This document shows, piece after piece, positions 5,397 through 7,254 of a DNA stretch of 7,254 nt. How positions within the stretch are numbered: position 1 is the stretch's first letter; every line of letters starts with the position of its first letter. The stretch is from contig JAJDCT010000439.1 in assembly GCA_029260695.1 (NCBI GenBank), forward strand, positions 1 to 7,254, written 5' to 3'. A program made the position numbers and the translations under genes. A model generated the notes under the pieces. It made no database searches. It was not told where the DNA came from and was given only the letters and a program-made list of their open reading frames with translations. The DNA comes from Phycisphaeraceae bacterium. GTDB lineage: Bacteria; Planctomycetota; Phycisphaerae; Phycisphaerales; Phycisphaeraceae.

Positions 5397-7127
5397 ATGT
5401 TGTTTTCCCTGTTGCGCAAGAATGGATGCTTGGCCTTGGCCATCGTGGTATGCCTTTTGGCGTCCGGTGCCGACTCGGCACGGGCGGCCCAGATCACCGG
5501 GATCACCGGGATACACGAAGGCCAGCGTGTGACCGGCGAGGTGATGGTCGAAACCAAGATCGCCGACGACAACGACGGCGCAGAATACACCGTCCGATAT
5601 CAGGTAGACGGCCCGTCCAGCTTCACGATGACATCCAATCGGGTCCCTTACATCCTTGCCGGCCGCCGCACCGGATGGGACACCGGCAACGCAGACCCGG
5701 GCAGCTACAAGCTCACCGCGTTCCTGATCCGCGACCACAGGGTCGTCGACTTCCGGTCGGTCAACTTCACGATCGGCTCGTCCCTAAAGGTTTCACGCAT
5801 CATCGGGATCAACCGTGACATCACCCTTACGGTTCCGACGGGTGTAGAAGCCAAGGTCCGTGGCGGTACCCCGTCCAAAGTCGTCTTCGACATCAAGGGC
5901 CCCAAAAGCTTTTCTTACACCGACCGCAAAGAACCGTTCATGTTATTCGGTGACGGTGCCAAGTGGGATATCAAAGACGTGCCCGTCGGCGGCTACACCA
6001 TCAAAGTCACCGCATACGACGGCGACAAAGCCGTTGATTCACGGAGCCTCCCTTTCCGGATCGAGCGCGACATACGCGTCCGCCGGGTGCTTGGGATCAA
6101 TAACGATGACGTGCTGACCGACCCGGTCCGGATCGAAGCCGACATCGCGGGGGGCGAGCCATCGAAGGTTGTTTTTAAGGTCTCGGGCCCCAAGGAGGTC
6201 TTCGACGTCGAGCAGAGAGCGCCTTATGTGATGTTCGGCGACACAAGCGAGTGGGACGTGACCAAGTTCCCCGCCGGTCGGTACACACTCAGAGTGATCG
6301 CCTACTCCGGTGAAGAGCGGACACACAGCAAAACCATCACATTCCGGATCGCCAAGCAACAGCCTGGTTCGCCGGCCCCGACGCCAACACCAACACCCAA
6401 ACCAACACCCAAACCGAAGCCGACCCCGACCCCCAAACCTACTCCGACACCCAGACCCACGCCAACGCCTACACCCACGCCGCAAAGCAAGGGTTTCCTG
6501 GGCATGAACCTCGCTGGGGTTATCTACTACACGCGCGAATGGGTCTTCGTCGACGCCATGAAGCAATCCCGCAAATGGCTGCCCACCCGCACAGGCGGCA
6601 GTAACCCCTGGGACTCCGGCGAGACACTCAAGCTCGACGGCAACGGCTGGCCCATCCTGCGCGCCGGGCAGGCCGCCCACACCATCATGTACATCGACAC
6701 GCAGGGCGCATACCCCGCCGGGCGATACGTCTGCACCTACGATGGCGATGGCGAAGTCGAGCTTGACTTCGATGCACGCGTCATCTCCCGCCGTAAGGGC
6801 CGTGTTGTTGCCGACGTCACACCGACCAACCGCGGCATCTACCTGAGGATCGACCGGTCCAACCCCAACAACCCCGTGCGCAACGTCAAGGTCTGGCTCC
6901 CCGGTTTCGAGGGTGCCAAATCAGCGTTCCACCCCTTGTACCTCAACCGCCTCAAGCCTTTCAGTGTGCTCCGCTTCATGGACTGGCAGCGGACCAACGG
7001 CTCCAACACCGTGAGCTGGTCCGGCAGGCCCAAGCCCAGCGACTACACCCAAGGGACCGACGACGGCGTGGCCCTTGAGCACATGATCGACCTGTGCAAC
7101 GAGTTGGGCGTAGACCCCTGGTTCTGA
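5397..7127 (+). CDS. Secreted Ig-like repeat protein with truncated glycoside-hydrolase-like domain
   Basis: This 576-residue product starts at ATG 5397. A signal peptide (about 1-30, likely cleaved after S-A-R-A) is followed by three related Ig-like repeats of about 95 residues starting near 32, 132 and 228. Repeats 2 and 3 share GIN, GG.PSKVVF, GPK, MLFGD/VMFGD, W, G.YT..V.AY and FRI; repeat 1 is more divergent. A Thr-Pro linker with Lys/Arg (326-362) follows. From 366 a new domain starts ([23 protein letters not shown]), with [10 protein letters not shown] near 525. I know this layout from bacterial cell-surface carbohydrate-active proteins, and the domain looks like a clan GH-A type barrel; no CAZy family can be assigned by eye. 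TGA 7125 stops translation just after DPWF, before the motif expected to hold the catalytic acid/base, so the product should lack glycosidase activity. The frame continues as protein-like sequence beyond the stop. Confidence 0.8.
   Translation: MLFSLLRKNGCLALAIVVCLLASGADSARAAQITGITGIHEGQRVTGEVMVETKIADDNDGAEYTVRYQVDGPSSFTMTSNRVPYILAGRRTGWDTGNADPGSYKLTAFLIRDHRVVDFRSVNFTIGSSLKVSRIIGINRDITLTVPTGVEAKVRGGTPSKVVFDIKGPKSFSYTDRKEPFMLFGDGAKWDIKDVPVGGYTIKVTAYDGDKAVDSRSLPFRIERDIRVRRVLGINNDDVLTDPVRIEADIAGGEPSKVVFKVSGPKEVFDVEQRAPYVMFGDTSEWDVTKFPAGRYTLRVIAYSGEERTHSKTITFRIAKQQPGSPAPTPTPTPKPTPKPKPTPTPKPTPTPRPTPTPTPTPQSKGFLGMNLAGVIYYTREWVFVDAMKQSRKWLPTRTGGSNPWDSGETLKLDGNGWPILRAGQAAHTIMYIDTQGAYPAGRYVCTYDGDGEVELDFDARVISRRKGRVVADVTPTNRGIYLRIDRSNPNNPVRNVKVWLPGFEGAKSAFHPLYLNRLKPFSVLRFMDWQRTNGSNTVSWSGRPKPSDYTQGTDDGVALEHMIDLCNELGVDPWF
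5490..6350 (+). repeat. Three tandem Ig-like domain repeats within the secreted protein
   Basis: The repeats start near 5490, 5790 and 6078 and encode about 95-100 residues each, ending in a F-R/T-I strand (NFTIG, PFRIE, TFRIA). Copies 2 and 3 are clearly closer to each other than to copy 1. They probably act as spacers or ligand-binding modules outside the cell. Confidence 0.7.
6372..6482 (+). repeat. Low-complexity DNA encoding Thr-Pro linker
   Basis: About 37 codons of alternating ACN and CCN with occasional Lys or Arg codons encode a flexible extracellular linker between the Ig-like repeats and the hydrolase-like domain. Near-identical hexamers (such as ACACCC/ACACCA) make it prone to slippage. 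The minus-strand open frame of Gly-Val repeats opposite is a by-product. Confidence 0.85.
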
Positions 7128-7254
7128 ATGCCCCACAAGGCCAACGACCGCTACGTCGAGAACTTCGCGGCCATGGTCTAGAGTCGGCTGCGCTAGGACC
7201 TGAATGTCTATGTTGAGTGGTCCAACGAGGTTTGGAACTCGCTGTTCCCCCAGC
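7128..7254 (+). pseudogene. In-frame continuation of the hydrolase-like domain beyond three stop codons (runs off window)
   Basis: After TGA 7125-7127 the same frame reads MPHKANDRYVENFAAMV, stop TAG (7179), SRLR, stop TAG (7194), then DLNVYVEWSNEVWNSLFPQ to the window edge. The last segment resembles the 'YVE.SNEVWN' block of related barrel proteins, where Asn-Glu would be the acid/base pair of clan GH-A enzymes. The frame is kept with no insertion or deletion, so only point changes separate this from an intact gene. The simplest explanation is a recently inactivated gene. ATG directly after the TGA could allow reinitiation, but it would make only 17 residues. Confidence 0.65.

Noticed and set aside
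5044..5532. Plus-strand open frame of 162 codons across the intergenic region and the start of the repeat-protein gene.
   Set aside because: It overlaps the signal-peptide region of a well-supported gene in another frame, becomes Pro/Arg/Cys-rich noise across the C-rich repeat, and shows no recognisable domain or ribosome binding site.
6302..6505. Minus-strand open frame of Gly-Val repeats.
   Set aside because: It is only the complement of the Thr-Pro linker codons of the plus-strand gene.
7125..7196. Reassigned genetic code (for example TAG read as Gln, TGA as Trp).
   Set aside because: Other genes here end properly at TAG (HAD, permease) and TGA (ATPase, lipoprotein EEP, PfpI-like), with those stops at the expected lengths, so a genome-wide code change does not fit.

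Overview
The window is GC-rich (roughly 60% by eye) and looks like chromosomal DNA of a Gram-negative bacterium. It encodes a lipoprotein with a clear lipobox, two exported proteins with type I signal peptides and long Thr-Pro linker DNA. The protein set (secreted cd09083-like EEP hydrolases, a PfpI-family protein, a two-gene ABC-2 exporter, and a secreted repeat protein ending in a glycoside-hydrolase-like domain) would suit a planctomycete, perhaps of the Phycisphaerae. That placement is inference only; no rRNA or other marker gene is present.

Layout. Positions 1-330 (+) hold the C-terminal part of a HAD-family hydrolase cut by the window edge. Positions 331-464 are a convergent intergenic gap full of inverted repeats. 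Positions 465-2167 (-) hold an ABC-2 exporter: the ATPase comes first and the GTG-started permease overlaps it by 4 bases. Positions 2295-3263 (-) encode a lipoprotein of the endonuclease/exonuclease/phosphatase (EEP) fold. Positions 3455-4426 (-) encode a paralogous secreted EEP protein, whose ATG overlaps the TGA of a PfpI/DJ-1-family gene (4423-4947, -). Positions 4948-5396 are a 449-base divergent intergenic region with three palindromes, a C-rich tandem repeat and a hairpin just ahead of a ribosome binding site. From 5397 (+) runs a secreted protein: signal peptide, three Ig-like repeats, a Thr-Pro linker and the start of a glycoside-hydrolase-like domain.

The most unusual feature is at the right end. 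After 576 clean codons this last gene meets TGA (7125), then TAG (7179) and TAG (7194), all in frame. Yet the same frame continues to encode convincing protein, including a VYVEWSNEVWN segment that resembles the Asn-Glu acid/base motif of clan GH-A glycosidases. There is no frameshift. The likeliest reading is a gene recently broken by a nonsense mutation, but the tight clustering of stops in otherwise conserved sequence deserves checking for sequencing error or recoding.

Working together: PfpI and the secreted EEP protein form a translationally coupled pair. The lipoprotein EEP lies downstream on the same strand, followed by the exporter, which may have its own leaderless-type promoter. I see no mobile element, CRISPR array, rRNA or intact tRNA, and no clear evidence of a wholly new system.
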